Positions 9,082 through 17,586 are shown, counted from the first letter of the stretch. The stretch is 64,000 bases of DNA from Azoarcus sp. (GCA_030604735.1 JAUVVG010000001.1:160367-224366), one strand, 5' to 3'. Notes: generated by a model from the sequence alone, not told the origin. Program-made: numbers and translations.

Positions 9082-9846
9082 CTAATTGATGAATTCCATC
9101 AGCGCCTTCCAGCTCGCCTGGTCGGCATGCTCATCGTAGGCGAGCGGCATGTTGTGCGTCTTGCCGACTTCGGTGGCGCCGGGGTTGGTGAAGCTATGCA
9201 CCACACCGGGGAAGCTCATCAGCGTGAGGTCGGCGCCGGCGGTGGACATCTCGGTGACGAAGTTGCCGACCTGCTCGGGCGGGACCATCGGGTCGGCCCC
9301 GCCGGTGGCGACCAGGACGCGTGCTTTGACTGCGCCCGGTTCGGCCGGGCTGTCGGTGCCAAGACTGCCGTGGAAACTCGCCACGCCGGCCAGATCCGCG
9401 CCCATCCGCGCCTGGTGCAGCACCACGGCACCGCCGAAGCAGTAGCCCACGCCGTAGATGCGGCCCGCGTCGACATTGGACTCGGCGACCAGGGCAGCGC
9501 GCGCGGCGTCGAAGCGCGCCCCCATCTTCTCGGGTTCGGCGAGCGCAGCCTGCATGAAGGCCTGGGCATCGGTCGGGTGGTCGGCGACCTGGCCATGTCC
9601 GTACATGTCGACCGCGATCGCGGTGTAACCGGCCTCGGCGAGTTGGCGGGCACGGTCGCGGGCGTAGTCGTTGAGTCCCCACCATTCGTGGACGACGATG
9701 ACCGCCGGACCAGGCTCGGTGGTCGCGGCGGAATAGACGACGGCAGTGCCGAGGTTGTCGGGCAGCGCGATTTCACGTCCCTCGATCGCCAGGGCGGGTA
9801 ACGCGGCCGCAGCGCAAAGGGTGGCAAACCAGTGACGTAGCTTCAT
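9082..9846 (-). CDS. Exported dienelactone hydrolase family protein
   Basis: A 254-residue alpha/beta hydrolase of the dienelactone hydrolase family with an N-terminal signal peptide (MKLRHWFATLCAAAALPALA, cleaved near residue 20), so it acts in the periplasm, whereas the classical enzymes are cytosolic. The catalytic triad is visible: the nucleophile Cys136 in GVGYCFGG, an Asp in GGADPMVPP and a His in PGVVHSFTNP. The oxyanion region HEWWGLND is also present. The ATG at 9846 has an AGGAG seven bases upstream. The natural ester or lactone substrate is unknown; many such proteins are annotated by family only. Flanking genes give no pathway hint. Confidence 0.82.
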   Translation of the reverse strand: MKLRHWFATLCAAAALPALAIEGREIALPDNLGTAVVYSAATTEPGPAVIVVHEWWGLNDYARDRARQLAEAGYTAIAVDMYGHGQVADHPTDAQAFMQAALAEPEKMGARFDAARAALVAESNVDAGRIYGVGYCFGGAVVLHQARMGADLAGVASFHGSLGTDSPAEPGAVKARVLVATGGADPMVPPEQVGNFVTEMSTAGADLTLMSFPGVVHSFTNPGATEVGKTHNMPLAYDEHADQASWKALMEFIN

Positions 9847-9951
9847 GGGGCTTCTCCTCGCTGTTGTTGCAGGGGTGGATGTTCTTCGTCGCTCGAGACG
9901 GAATAATGACCTACTTTCGGCGATGCGGTTCGTCAAGGTAAGGATGAATGC

Positions 9952-9989
9952 GGGTGAGGGCACGGCCAATCCCGGCCGTGCCCTCACCC
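9952..9989. repeat. Perfect 16-bp hairpin next to the broken kbp gene
   Basis: The arms GGGTGAGGGCACGGCC (9952-9967) and GGCCGTGCCCTCACCC (9974-9989) are exact inverted copies around a 6-base loop. The hairpin ends just where similarity to the BON-LysM protein begins. No T run follows, so it looks more like a repetitive extragenic element or a deletion scar than a Rho-independent terminator. Confidence 0.7.
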
Positions 9990-9993
9990 GATC

Positions 9994-10169
9994 AGGCGAC
10001 CCGCGAGCGCATTCTGCTTGCCGCGGTTAAGGTTCAGGGGGCGATCACCAAGACCTACTACGGCAATGCCAACAAGTACATGTTGATTTTCGAGGCCAAC
10101 AAACCCATTCTGAATCACCCGGACAAGATCTACCCGGGTCAGATGCTGAGGATTCCGGTCGAAGGCTGA
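9994..10169 (+). pseudogene. Remnant of a BON-LysM potassium-binding protein (Kbp/YgaU type)
   Basis: The last 35 codons match the end of the LysM domain of Kbp/YgaU closely ([20 protein letters not shown], then [11 protein letters not shown]). Just before them [15 protein letters not shown] matches the end of the BON domain of the same family. The stretch expected between them, the BON/LysM linker and the start of LysM with its YTVKSGDTL motif, is missing in frame, as is the whole N terminus. An ATG at 9948 is in frame but lies next to the hairpin and codes for nothing family-like. I read this as a gene that lost its front and an internal segment, not as a functional short protein. Confidence 0.7.
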
Positions 10170-10226
10170 GACCTAGACCGATGTCGAACATTCTTGCCGG
10201 GTGGCGGCGAAAGGAAAGGATTCATC

Positions 10227-11060
10227 ATGAGTTTTGGGAACATCATCGGGCAGTTGCTCCAACAGGGCATGGCTTCGCAGACCCGTTCGCGACTGGAGCG
10301 CACCACAGGCTCGAAGGCGCAGGGCGGCGGGCTGGATCAAATGCTGGGCGGTTTGCTGGGCGGCCTCGGCAGTGGCTCGCCCAGTGGTGGCGGTAGCGGT
10401 GGACTGGGCGGCGCAGGGGGGGCTTCGCAGCTGGACGGGCTGCTGGGTCTGGCCAAGCAGTACATGGGGAACAAGCAGGCGGGCAACCTGACCGGCGCAC
10501 AGGTCGGCGGGATTGGCGCGCTTGCCGGCGCGCTGCTTGGCGGCGGGAAGGGGGCGGCCAAGGGTGCGTTGGGCGGCAGCGCCATGGCGATTCTGGGTAC
10601 GCTCGCGCTCAATGCGCTGCAGGCGCGGATGGCGAATCAGGCTTCTGGCGCGGGTACTGCGCCAGCCCAGCTGGACGTCAGCCAGGCGCAACTGCAGACA
10701 ATGGTCGATCCGGCCACGGAGCGCCTGGTGCTGCGGGCGATGATCTCGGCGGCCAAGGCCGATGGCGAAGTGGATGAAGAGGAGATGTCGCGCATCGTCG
10801 GCAAGATCGGGGTCGATGGTGTGACGCCCGAAGAACGGCAACTGGTCCTGGACGAATTGCGCCGCCCGCTCGATATCGCCAGTCTGGTTTCGGAGGTCCC
10901 CAATCCCCTCGTGGCAGCCGAAGTCTACGCGGCCTCGCTGCTGGCGATCGATGTGAATACCGCCGACGAGATCGCCTATCTGAAGCGACTGGCACAAGCC
11001 CTGCGTCTCGATGCCCAGACGGTGGCCCGTTTGCATGAGATGACCGGCCTGCCCAAGTAG
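10227..11060 (+). CDS. DUF533 (YebE-like) TerB-fold membrane protein
   Basis: A 277-residue protein of the DUF533/YebE family. The first 150 residues are rich in Gly, Ala and Gln with several low-complexity glycine runs (about 40-70) and a small-residue hydrophobic segment (about 90-130) that may insert in the membrane. The C-terminal 120 residues are a TerB-like all-helical domain with the acidic motif AAKADGEVDEEE. In other bacteria the family is linked to envelope stress, but its biochemical role is not known. The ATG at 10227 follows AAAGGAAAGG at a normal distance. A GC-rich inverted repeat lies downstream. Confidence 0.75.
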   Translation: MSFGNIIGQLLQQGMASQTRSRLERTTGSKAQGGGLDQMLGGLLGGLGSGSPSGGGSGGLGGAGGASQLDGLLGLAKQYMGNKQAGNLTGAQVGGIGALAGALLGGGKGAAKGALGGSAMAILGTLALNALQARMANQASGAGTAPAQLDVSQAQLQTMVDPATERLVLRAMISAAKADGEVDEEEMSRIVGKIGVDGVTPEERQLVLDELRRPLDIASLVSEVPNPLVAAEVYAASLLAIDVNTADEIAYLKRLAQALRLDAQTVARLHEMTGLPK

Positions 11061-11087
11061 GGGTGTTCGGACAGCATTCGGCGCGTG

Positions 11088-11118
11088 CCCCGGGGCTATG
11101 CATGACAGGCCCCGGGGC
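11088..11118 (+). terminator. GC-rich hairpin after the DUF533 gene
   Basis: GCCCCGGGGC occurs twice (11088-11097 and 11109-11118). As each copy is its own reverse complement, the two can pair into a 10-bp stem with an 11-base loop. It starts 27 bases after the DUF533 stop. No T run follows, so it may only stabilise or pause the transcript. Confidence 0.45.
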
Positions 11119-11268
11119 CGTGACGTCGGGGCATCCAGACGCGCGCCAAAGCGACCGAGGCTTGACCGGCTGAGGCTGCTGCTCAGGTGCGCTTCGAAAC
11201 GCTGGTCGGCCCATTTTAGGTTCCGGATCTCGGGTAGTGGGCTGGGTGGCGAGGCCCGGGCGGGCGAG

Positions 11269-11298
11269 TTGGTCGCACCCCGAGCCCGCTGATATACT
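11269..11298 (+). promoter_or_regulatory. Promoter-like pair of the candidate small RNA
   Basis: TTGGTC (11269-11274) and TATACT (11293-11298) are 18 bases apart. No start codon with a good ribosome binding site follows, but a terminator-like hairpin lies about 160 bases downstream. Confidence 0.45.
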
Positions 11299-11304
11299 GC
11301 GCGG

Positions 11305-11481
11305 CGCGTCGATGTCCGGCTATTTTCCACGGCGACTCGACCAACCGATGGCTTGTGATCGAGTGCCACGCGTTGCCGGGACTTGCACAGGTGTAGATCG
11401 CTAGAGAGGCCCTGTAGTCGGGTCGATTCTGCCCCTGGGTACCCGTTCTGTCGAGCGGGCCGGTTCATGCCGGCCAGTTTT
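11305..11481 (+). ncRNA. Candidate small RNA upstream of hemA
   Basis: The span from the expected transcription start after TATACT to the hairpin at 11458-11480 would give an RNA of about 177 bases. It has several self-complementary segments (for example GTCGA near 11309 and TCGAC near 11337) and no open reading frame of note. I checked it by eye against what I know of 6S, tmRNA, 4.5S and RNase P RNA and do not recognise it. It could equally be an untranslated leader or noise. Confidence 0.35.
11458..11481 (+). terminator. Terminator-like hairpin before hemA
   Basis: GGCCGG (11458-11463) pairs with CCGGCC (11470-11475) across TTCATG and is followed by AGTTTTAG. The stem is short (6 bp) but all G-C, and the T-rich tail suits a weak Rho-independent terminator. 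Confidence 0.5.
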
Positions 11482-11552
11482 AGTTCGCCGCTAGCTTTTG
11501 GCTCCTCGAAACTCCTTGATTTTGCTTAGTCTTTTCGGCTCTGGCAGGGTGA

Positions 11553-11558
11553 TATAAT
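11553..11558 (+). promoter_or_regulatory. TATAAT -10 element of hemA
   Basis: A perfect TATAAT lies 30 bases before the hemA ATG, giving a leader of roughly 20 bases. No good -35 hexamer is found at 16-18 bases, so the promoter may depend on an activator or an extended -10. Confidence 0.5.
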
Positions 11559-11587
11559 GCCGCGATGCCGCTAGGAAGCTCCGTTTA

Positions 11588-12841
11588 ATGCAACTCTACG
11601 CCCTGGGTCTGAACCATCACACGGCGCCGCTCACGATTCGTGAACGCCTGGCGTTTCAGCCTGACCGGCTGGACGATGCGTTGCATGACCTGACGCGGGG
11701 GCGTGGCGTGCAGGAAGCCGCCATTCTGTCTACCTGTAACCGCACCGAGGTCTATTTCGCCGGGGAGCAGCCACAGGATGCGGCAGACTGGCTGGCCCGA
11801 TTTCAGGGCTTGTCGCTGAATGAAGTGTCGCCCTATCTCTACGCCTATCCGCAGCGGGATGCAGTGCGCCATGTGTTCCGGGTCGCCAGCGGGCTGGATT
11901 CGATGGTGTTGGGCGAGCCGCAGATTCTGGGGCAGGTCAAGGATGCGGTACGCCATGCTGAAGAAGCCGGCACGATGGGGGTGTTGCTGCACAAGTTGTT
12001 CCAGAATACCTTCGCCGTGGCCAAGGAGGTACGCTCCACCACTGCGATCGGCGCCAACATCGTCTCGATGGCCGCGGCCGCGGTGCATTTGTCGGAGCGG
12101 ATTTTCGAGCGGATCTCGGATCAGCGCGTGCTGCTGATTGGTGCCGGCGAGATGATAGAGCTGTGTGCCGCACATTTTGCCGGTGCCAAGCCCAAGGCGA
12201 TGGCGGTGGCGAACCGTACCGAGGAGCGGGCGCGAGTGCTGGGCGACCGGTTCAACGCCGAAGTCATGCGCCTGGACGTGATCGGCGACGTGTTGCCCAA
12301 GTTCGATATCGTCGTCTCCTGTACCGCCGCACCCTTGCCCATCGTAGGCCTGGGCATGGTCGAGCGGGCGGTCAAGGCGCGCCGGCATAGACCCATCTTC
12401 ATGGTCGATCTCGCGGTGCCGCGCGATATCGAGCCGGAAGTCGGCAAACTGGACGATGTATTTCTGTATACCGTCGACGATCTGGCCCAGGTCGTCGATG
12501 CGGGCATCGAGTCTCGCCAGCAGGCGGTGGTCGAGGCCGAGCAGATCATCGATACGCGGGTCGAAGGGTTTCTGCACTGGGTGCAGGCCCGCGACGCGGT
12601 GCCGACCATCCGTGCTCTCAGGCAGCATGCCGAAGCGTTGCGCGCCGCGGAGCTGGAACGGGCCTCACGCTTGCTCGCCAAGGGCGAGGACCCCAAGGTC
12701 GTGCTCGAGGCGCTCAGCCAGGGGCTGACCAACAAGTTGCTGCACGGACCGACCCGCTACCTCAACCAGCCCGAGGGTGACCAGCAGGTCAACGCCAGTC
12801 AGCTGGTGAAGAAGCTGTTCAATCTCGATTCGCGCGAATAG
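11588..12841 (+). CDS. hemA: Glutamyl-tRNA reductase
   Basis: This enzyme reduces glutamyl-tRNA to glutamate-1-semialdehyde, the first committed step of the C5 route to 5-aminolevulinate and haem. The 417-residue length is normal. The N-terminal catalytic domain has the active-site Cys in [11 protein letters not shown] and the signature [17 protein letters not shown]. The NADPH-binding Rossmann domain follows (VLLIGAGEM, about residue 180), then the C-terminal dimerisation helices. The gene heads a rightward run with prfA, prmC and grxD, the usual arrangement in betaproteobacteria. TATAAT lies 30 bases upstream of the ATG. Confidence 0.97.
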   Translation: MQLYALGLNHHTAPLTIRERLAFQPDRLDDALHDLTRGRGVQEAAILSTCNRTEVYFAGEQPQDAADWLARFQGLSLNEVSPYLYAYPQRDAVRHVFRVASGLDSMVLGEPQILGQVKDAVRHAEEAGTMGVLLHKLFQNTFAVAKEVRSTTAIGANIVSMAAAAVHLSERIFERISDQRVLLIGAGEMIELCAAHFAGAKPKAMAVANRTEERARVLGDRFNAEVMRLDVIGDVLPKFDIVVSCTAAPLPIVGLGMVERAVKARRHRPIFMVDLAVPRDIEPEVGKLDDVFLYTVDDLAQVVDAGIESRQQAVVEAEQIIDTRVEGFLHWVQARDAVPTIRALRQHAEALRAAELERASRLLAKGEDPKVVLEALSQGLTNKLLHGPTRYLNQPEGDQQVNASQLVKKLFNLDSRE

Positions 12842-12891
12842 CGACTCTCCATTGGTGCCCCCGGGCGACCGATCAATCATCGCCAGTCTCC

Positions 12892-13971
12892 ATGAAGCCG
12901 ACCATACGTGACAAACTCGAACAGCTTTCCTCGCGCCTGGAGGAACTGGATCGCGCGTTCGCTTCCGAAGAGACCGCGCGTGACATGGACCGCTATCGCG
13001 CACTCGGCAGGGAGCGGGCCGAGATCGAGCCGGCGGTGTTGCTGTACAAGCGATTCCGGCAGGCCGAGCAGGCGCGCGACGAGGCGAGTGAGATGCTTTC
13101 CGATCCCGAGATGCGCGAGCTCGCCGAGATCGAGCAGGCCGAAGCCGACGAGACGCTGGAGGCGCTCGAGAGCGAACTCAGACTCGCGCTGCTGCCGCGC
13201 GATCCGGATGACGACCGCAACCTATTCCTCGAGGTCCGCGCTGGCACCGGTGGCGACGAGGCCGCGTTGTTCGCTGGCGATCTGCTGCGAATGTACACCC
13301 GTTATGCCGAGCGCCAACGCTGGCGGGTCGAGATCGTCTCTGCGAGCGAATCCGATCTGGGCGGCTACCGCGAGGTGATCGCCCGCATCGTCGGGGCTGG
13401 CGCCTATGCGAAGCTCAAGTTCGAGTCTGGCGGGCACCGGGTTCAGCGCATACCCGTGACCGAAACCCAGGGACGGATTCACACCTCGGCCTGCACCGTG
13501 GCGGTGATGCCGGAGGCCGACGAGTTGGTCGAAGTCGCGATCAATCCTGCCGACCTTCGCATCGACACCTTCCGGGCCAGCGGCGCGGGCGGGCAGCATA
13601 TCAACAAGACCGACTCGGCGGTTCGTATCACCCACATCCCGACCGGCATCGTCGTCGAGTGCCAGGATGATCGCTCCCAGCACCGCAACCGCGCCCAGGC
13701 CATGTCGGTGCTGGCGGCACGGATCCACGACATTCAGTTGCGCGAGCAGCAGGCGAAGGAAGCGGCGACCCGCAAAAGCCTGGTCGGTAGCGGCGACCGC
13801 TCCGAGCGGATACGCACCTATAATTTTCCGCAGGGGCGGGTCACCGACCATCGCATCAACCTGACCTTGTACAAGCTGGATGCGGTGATGGAAGGCGACC
13901 TGGACGAGCTGATCGGTGCGCTGACGCTGGAGCACCAGGCCGGCCTGCTGGCCGATCTGGCGGGGGATTGA
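12892..13971 (+). CDS. prfA: Peptide chain release factor 1
   Basis: RF1 recognises UAA and UAG stop codons and triggers peptide release on the ribosome. The 359-residue product has the GGQ motif at 233-235 ([17 protein letters not shown]), whose glutamine contacts the peptidyl-tRNA ester. It lies 50 bases after hemA and one base before prmC, whose product methylates that glutamine. This pairing of substrate and modifying enzyme in one operon is conserved. Nothing unusual is seen. Confidence 0.97.
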   Translation: MKPTIRDKLEQLSSRLEELDRAFASEETARDMDRYRALGRERAEIEPAVLLYKRFRQAEQARDEASEMLSDPEMRELAEIEQAEADETLEALESELRLALLPRDPDDDRNLFLEVRAGTGGDEAALFAGDLLRMYTRYAERQRWRVEIVSASESDLGGYREVIARIVGAGAYAKLKFESGGHRVQRIPVTETQGRIHTSACTVAVMPEADELVEVAINPADLRIDTFRASGAGGQHINKTDSAVRITHIPTGIVVECQDDRSQHRNRAQAMSVLAARIHDIQLREQQAKEAATRKSLVGSGDRSERIRTYNFPQGRVTDHRINLTLYKLDAVMEGDLDELIGALTLEHQAGLLADLAGD

Positions 13972-13972
13972 G

Positions 13973-14812
13973 ATGACCGTATCGGTATCGCCGGACATCG
14001 TCGGGGCGCTGAACTGGGCCCGAGGCCTGATCGGTGCGGTTGATGCGCGGGTCTTGCTGCGTCACGTGCTGCGCTGTCCGGCCGCGAGGCTGGTGTCACG
14101 GCCCGAGACCGTGCTCAATCAGACGGAGTGGTCGCACTTTCAGTCGCTGGTCGAACGACGCGTGGCGGGCGAGCCGGTCGCCTATCTGACCGGCGAGCGG
14201 GAGTTCTACGGGCGCAGCTTCGTGGTCACGCCGGCGGTGCTGATTCCGCGCCCGGATACCGAGCTGTTAGTGGAACTGGCGCTCGCGCATTTCCAGGACC
14301 GTCGTGCGGTGCGCGTGCTCGACCTCGGCACCGGGAGTGGCGCGCTCGCGGTGACCTTGGCTTGCGAACTGAACGAGCCGGACATCACCGCGGTCGATCG
14401 CTCGCGTGAAGCGCTGCTGGTCGCGATGGCGAATGCCGCACGCTTGCAGGCGAGCGTGTCATTCGTGCTGAGCGACTGGTTCTCGTCACTGGCCGGCGAC
14501 CGTTTCGATCTGATCGTGGCCAATCCGCCCTATGTCGCGTCGGCCGATCCGCATCTGGATGAGGGCGATGTCCGTTTCGAGCCTCAGACCGCACTGGCCT
14601 CCGGCCCGGAAGGGCTGGATGATCTCGCGCTGATCGCATCTCAGGCGCCGCACCATCTCGAACCGGGGGGCTGGCTGTTCATGGAGCACGGCTACAACCA
14701 GGCGGCCCGGGTAAGGAGCTTGCTGACCGATGCCGGGTTTTCCGCGATCGCATCGCATCGCGACCTCGCCGATATCGAGCGGGTCACCGGCGGACAATGG
14801 CTGGGACGTTGA
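13973..14812 (+). CDS. prmC: Release factor glutamine methyltransferase
   Basis: A SAM-dependent N5-glutamine methyltransferase that methylates the GGQ glutamine of release factors RF1 and RF2. The 279-residue protein has the helical N-terminal substrate-binding domain, the SAM-binding motif VLDLGTGSGALAV (about 115) and the catalytic NPPY at 184-187, which is diagnostic for N5-glutamine methylation. The start codon directly follows the prfA stop (TGAGATG), so the two are translationally linked. Confidence 0.96.
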   Translation: MTVSVSPDIVGALNWARGLIGAVDARVLLRHVLRCPAARLVSRPETVLNQTEWSHFQSLVERRVAGEPVAYLTGEREFYGRSFVVTPAVLIPRPDTELLVELALAHFQDRRAVRVLDLGTGSGALAVTLACELNEPDITAVDRSREALLVAMANAARLQASVSFVLSDWFSSLAGDRFDLIVANPPYVASADPHLDEGDVRFEPQTALASGPEGLDDLALIASQAPHHLEPGGWLFMEHGYNQAARVRSLLTDAGFSAIASHRDLADIERVTGGQWLGR

Positions 14813-14873
14813 CGGCAAGCCCGGCGAGACCTAGAATTATCCGACTAATTAACTCAACTTTTAGAGCGTAAAA

Positions 14874-15206
14874 ATGGACGTCCAGGCATTCATCCGCGAG
14901 CAGGTCACCACCCACCCGGTCGTGCTGTTCATGAAAGGCACCCCGCAGTTTCCCCAATGCGGTTTTTCGGCGACAGTCGTACAACTCCTGAAGCAGGCCG
15001 GGGTCAAGCAGGTCGCCGCGATGAACGTCCTCGAAAGCGACGATTTGCGCCAGGGTATCAAGGAATACGCCAACTGGCCGACTATCCCGCAGTTGTACAT
15101 CAACGGTGAGTTCGTCGGCGGCTGTGACATCGTCAAGGAGATGTTCGAAAGCGGCGAGTTGCAGCAGATGCTGGCTGCTGCCGGTGTGAGTGGCCCGGCC
15201 GCCTGA
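14874..15206 (+). CDS. grxD: Monothiol glutaredoxin (Grx4 type)
   Basis: A 110-residue CGFS-type glutaredoxin. Cys29 lies in QCGFSATV, and the glutathione-binding elements [16 protein letters not shown] and GGCDIV are present. Such proteins bind a [2Fe-2S] cluster with glutathione (often with BolA) and take part in Fe-S trafficking and iron sensing, unlike dithiol glutaredoxins, which mainly reduce disulfides. It ends the hemA-prfA-prmC run, as in many betaproteobacteria. Confidence 0.95.
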   Translation: MDVQAFIREQVTTHPVVLFMKGTPQFPQCGFSATVVQLLKQAGVKQVAAMNVLESDDLRQGIKEYANWPTIPQLYINGEFVGGCDIVKEMFESGELQQMLAAAGVSGPAA

Positions 15207-15265
15207 TTGCATCCGCGTCAGTCGTGCTCTTTATCGGGCAGGGGGCCGAGCATGGACAACGCAGC

Positions 15266-15493
15266 TCAGCCTCGAAGGTTCGAGCCGTTTTCGTTTCGGT
15301 TGCCCGTAATAAGGTGTAGTTTGAGAAAACAGCCTGAAACGATCAGAGCGATGCCGCCGATAAAAACCGTCGAAACGGGCACGCCGATCACGTAATAGTA
15401 TCCGGCCAGTCTTAGCATCACCGTCGCCAGACAGACGAACATGCCAGCAAGACCCATTGCAGTCGCGCAAGCGTTAATGATTCCGGATTTCAT
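15266..15493 (-). CDS. Small two-helix membrane protein, unknown
   Basis: A 75-residue protein with two hydrophobic segments (about 4-27 and 32-57) and a short polar tail. The ATG at 15493 has GGAGGG about four bases upstream, which is a good start signal. No family is recognised. It stands alone on the minus strand between grxD and the HPr-rel-A island, with its 5' end facing the AT-rich intergenic region. It is likely an inner-membrane protein; nothing more can be said. Confidence 0.55.
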   Translation of the reverse strand: MKSGIINACATAMGLAGMFVCLATVMLRLAGYYYVIGVPVSTVFIGGIALIVSGCFLKLHLITGNRNENGSNLRG

Positions 15494-15852
15494 CTGCCCT
15501 CCACCAGGATCGCACTCCTCGCCGAACTCAGGGCAAAAGAGGTTTGTCCGAAGCGATATTATGCGCTCACCGTGATGGATGTCACGAGGCTATATTGCTG
15601 CCATCGTATAATCAAAAGCGAACAATAGTCTGACGTCAGCGCCCGACTGTCGGTTTTTTTTACAGTTGGCGACAGTCTGGTGTGGGGTCAGTACTTAAGT
15701 CTTGTCTAAGTGCTTGAGGTTTAGATTGTTTGGCCATTGTGTTGCCAGGTGGTTCGGTTCTTGCTTATATAGCACTGACCAGATCGATCGGAATCCTCTT
15801 CCGCCCCGGCGTCACGTTTGATAACAGAGGATTGCGGATAAGGAAGCTTCCA
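15494..15852. other. 359-bp AT-richer gap before the HPr-rel-A island
   Basis: No gene is evident. The stretch is clearly lower in GC than its flanks. It contains TATAAT at 15607-15612, the palindrome TGACGTCA at 15631-15638 and an 8-bp inverted repeat around a T8 run at 15645-15677. It probably carries the promoter and control sites of the island that starts at 15853. Confidence 0.5.
15645..15677. promoter_or_regulatory. Inverted repeat with T8 loop
   Basis: GACTGTCG (15645-15652) and CGACAGTC (15670-15677) are exact inverted copies; the 17-base loop holds eight consecutive T residues. A smaller hairpin, CCGA-CTG-TCGG, sits directly before the T run and could act as a weak terminator. The alternatives pairings suggest a control element for the genes downstream, though this is inference. 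Confidence 0.4.
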
Positions 15853-16374
15853 ATGTCCAACCTAGTATCGGAACGAACCAAACAGCGACGACGGATCTTA
15901 CGGGCGGCCGTAGGCACTCCTTTAGTATTCTCGTTACCTAGCGGTGCTGCGATCGCCGATACAAGTTTGAGTTGCAAAGTTAAGAGCCATAGTTTGGCGA
16001 CGTCGGAGCCAGCATTAGGAGCGACGTCGTCGCCAGATAAGTGGGTGCGTTTTGAAGTATCTGCTTATCGGATAAATCAACCGGGAGGGCACGTTCGAGG
16101 ATTTAAACTGAATGATGGTCTCCAGGACTCTTGGTATCGCGTGAACAACGATGGTACTGTGTCCAACATCACGCCGAATGGAAATGCGGTGGAACAGTCG
16201 GAAAAGTTTTATCTTTTAGTCGATTACGATTCGTATATTGCGAACAAGACCAACCCGATCATGTATGTATATAAGGGAGGGGACGGAATTAGTAGTCCCA
16301 TTGCAGGCACATCTTGTTGGAACTCCATTAGTATTTTAGGCGACGAAATACTTTCGACCGTGATTAGAGGTTAA
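15853..16374 (+). CDS. Exported protein of unknown function, HPr-rel-A island
   Basis: A 173-residue protein with an N-terminal export-type signal: basic KQRRRILRAA, a short hydrophobic stretch and a cleavage-like AIADT near residue 25. The RRR could allow Tat export, though the hydrophobic part is weak. The mature part has no family I recognise. It contains only two cysteines (in LSCKV and TSCWN) and many Ser, Thr, Asn and Tyr. ATG 15853 follows AAGGA; an in-frame ATG at 15730 would add 41 unlikely residues. Base composition and codon choice are visibly AT-richer than the flanks, pointing to transfer or fast evolution. Only 16 bases separate it from the PqqD-like gene, so I suggest it is the substrate or cargo of that island, without proof. 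Confidence 0.65.
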   Translation: MSNLVSERTKQRRRILRAAVGTPLVFSLPSGAAIADTSLSCKVKSHSLATSEPALGATSSPDKWVRFEVSAYRINQPGGHVRGFKLNDGLQDSWYRVNNDGTVSNITPNGNAVEQSEKFYLLVDYDSYIANKTNPIMYVYKGGDGISSPIAGTSCWNSISILGDEILSTVIRG

Positions 16375-16390
16375 TGAGCATACGCTGACA

Positions 16391-16648
16391 ATGAGTCTTG
16401 CTTTGCTTGATGTGCGGCGTCTCGGTGACGCCGCAGTCGTTTTCGACGGCCGAACTTGGCAGACCCACCTTTTACCGCCTGCCGCTGCTGTCGTCGCCGA
16501 TTTGATAGAAGAGCTCAACGAGCAGGGTCCATTTACCCAAGAGCAACTCGAATCGGCGGTTCGTGTTGATCTGGAACTGGATCCAGGCACTCCCGAGATG
16601 AGAGACTTGTTCCGTATGTTCAAGGACATCGGGCTGCTCGGCGAATGA
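16391..16648 (+). CDS. HPr-rel-A system PqqD-family peptide chaperone
   Basis: An 85-residue PqqD-like protein. PqqD folds are RiPP recognition elements that bind the leader of a precursor peptide and hand it to a modifying enzyme. The size and the conserved shape (a beta-hairpin start DAAVVFDGRTWQTHLLPP, a helix VVADLIEELNEQGPFT, and a C-terminal helix MRDLFRMFKDIGLL) fit the family found with HprK-related kinase A. Its stop overlaps the kinase start as ATGA, so the two are translationally coupled. No pyrroloquinoline quinone genes are nearby, so a role in PQQ synthesis is excluded here. Confidence 0.8.
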   Translation: MSLALLDVRRLGDAAVVFDGRTWQTHLLPPAAAVVADLIEELNEQGPFTQEQLESAVRVDLELDPGTPEMRDLFRMFKDIGLLGE

Positions 16649-17586
16649 TTCCCTCCTCCGGTGGATTGATAGCATCCCGTTCGGATGCCGAACTGAACTC
16701 GGCGCTTGGAGGCGACGGTTGCTTCGTTGACTACGGCGCCTGCGTGGTGCGGGTCCGGTCTGTGGCGCATCCCTTCACCGATCTGCTGCGTCGGGTTTAT
16801 GGCGCGTTTCCACTCCAAGCGTCGGCCGAGTTCGCCGATTTTCATGTTGAACTGGTGCCTGGCAAGGGTGTGCGGCGATGGTTGCGGCCGACTGCTCGTT
16901 TCCGTATCGACGGGGTCGAACCGTTCGAACCGTTTCCGGCGACCAGCACGCTGCCCTTGTTCGAATGGGGAGTGAATTGGTGTTTCGGCCAACGTTTCAA
17001 CCAGCATGTGCTGCTCCATGCCGGCACACTGGCGATCGGCGAGCGCGCGGTCGTGATGCCGGCGGTGCCCGGATCCGGGAAGAGCACCTTGTCGGCAGCG
17101 ATGATGTTGCGCGGGTTTCGCCTGCTGTCCGATGAATTCGGGGTGCTGAAGCCGGAAACCGGTGAGTTGCTGGCGATGTTGAAGCCGGTGGCGCTGAAGA
17201 ATCAGTCGATTGGAGTGATCCGCGCCTTTTCCGGTGACGCCGTGCTGGGTCCGGTCTTTCCAGAGACGCGCAAGGGCGATGTCGCCCATCTCGCCCCGGA
17301 CTTGGCGAGCGTGTCGGCGATACACCAGCCTGCACGTCCCGCACTCGTCATTTTTCCGCGTTACGTCGAAGGTAGCGATCTGGAAGTGACGCCTCAGCCG
17401 CCCGAACAGGCGTTCGCCCGGCTTGCATTCAACAGTTTCAACTATGCGCTGCTCGGGCCGGTTTCGTTTCACGCGGTTGCGGATGTAGCGGAATCCTGTC
17501 CCGGCTATGCTCTGCGTTACAGTCGCCTCGACGAAGCCATAGACTGTATCGTTAGTCTGCTGGAAGACACGCGGGGGCCGCGGTGA
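16645..17586 (+). CDS. HprK-related kinase A
   Basis: A 313-residue P-loop protein related to the catalytic domain of HPr kinase/phosphorylase. The Walker A sequence VPGSGKST ends at residue 148 (G143-T148), followed by LLSDEFGVL, which resembles the acidic segment after the P-loop in HprK. There is no N-terminal HprK domain and no HPr or PTS gene nearby, so classical carbon-catabolite control is unlikely. In lasso-peptide clusters, related kinases phosphorylate the precursor peptide. The gene overlaps both neighbours (ATGA before it, TGATG after it), so all three are produced together. The substrate is unknown; the exported protein encoded at 15853 is a candidate. Confidence 0.82.
   Translation: MIPSSGGLIASRSDAELNSALGGDGCFVDYGACVVRVRSVAHPFTDLLRRVYGAFPLQASAEFADFHVELVPGKGVRRWLRPTARFRIDGVEPFEPFPATSTLPLFEWGVNWCFGQRFNQHVLLHAGTLAIGERAVVMPAVPGSGKSTLSAAMMLRGFRLLSDEFGVLKPETGELLAMLKPVALKNQSIGVIRAFSGDAVLGPVFPETRKGDVAHLAPDLASVSAIHQPARPALVIFPRYVEGSDLEVTPQPPEQAFARLAFNSFNYALLGPVSFHAVADVAESCPGYALRYSRLDEAIDCIVSLLEDTRGPR

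Larger units (their letters stand above)
11061..11587. other. 527-bp gap: candidate small RNA and hemA promoter
   Basis: No convincing protein gene is seen here. The stretch begins with a GC-rich hairpin after the DUF533 gene, then has a promoter-like pair at 11269-11298, a terminator-like hairpin at 11458-11480 and a second -10 element at 11553-11558 ahead of hemA. Each is listed separately. Confidence 0.6.
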
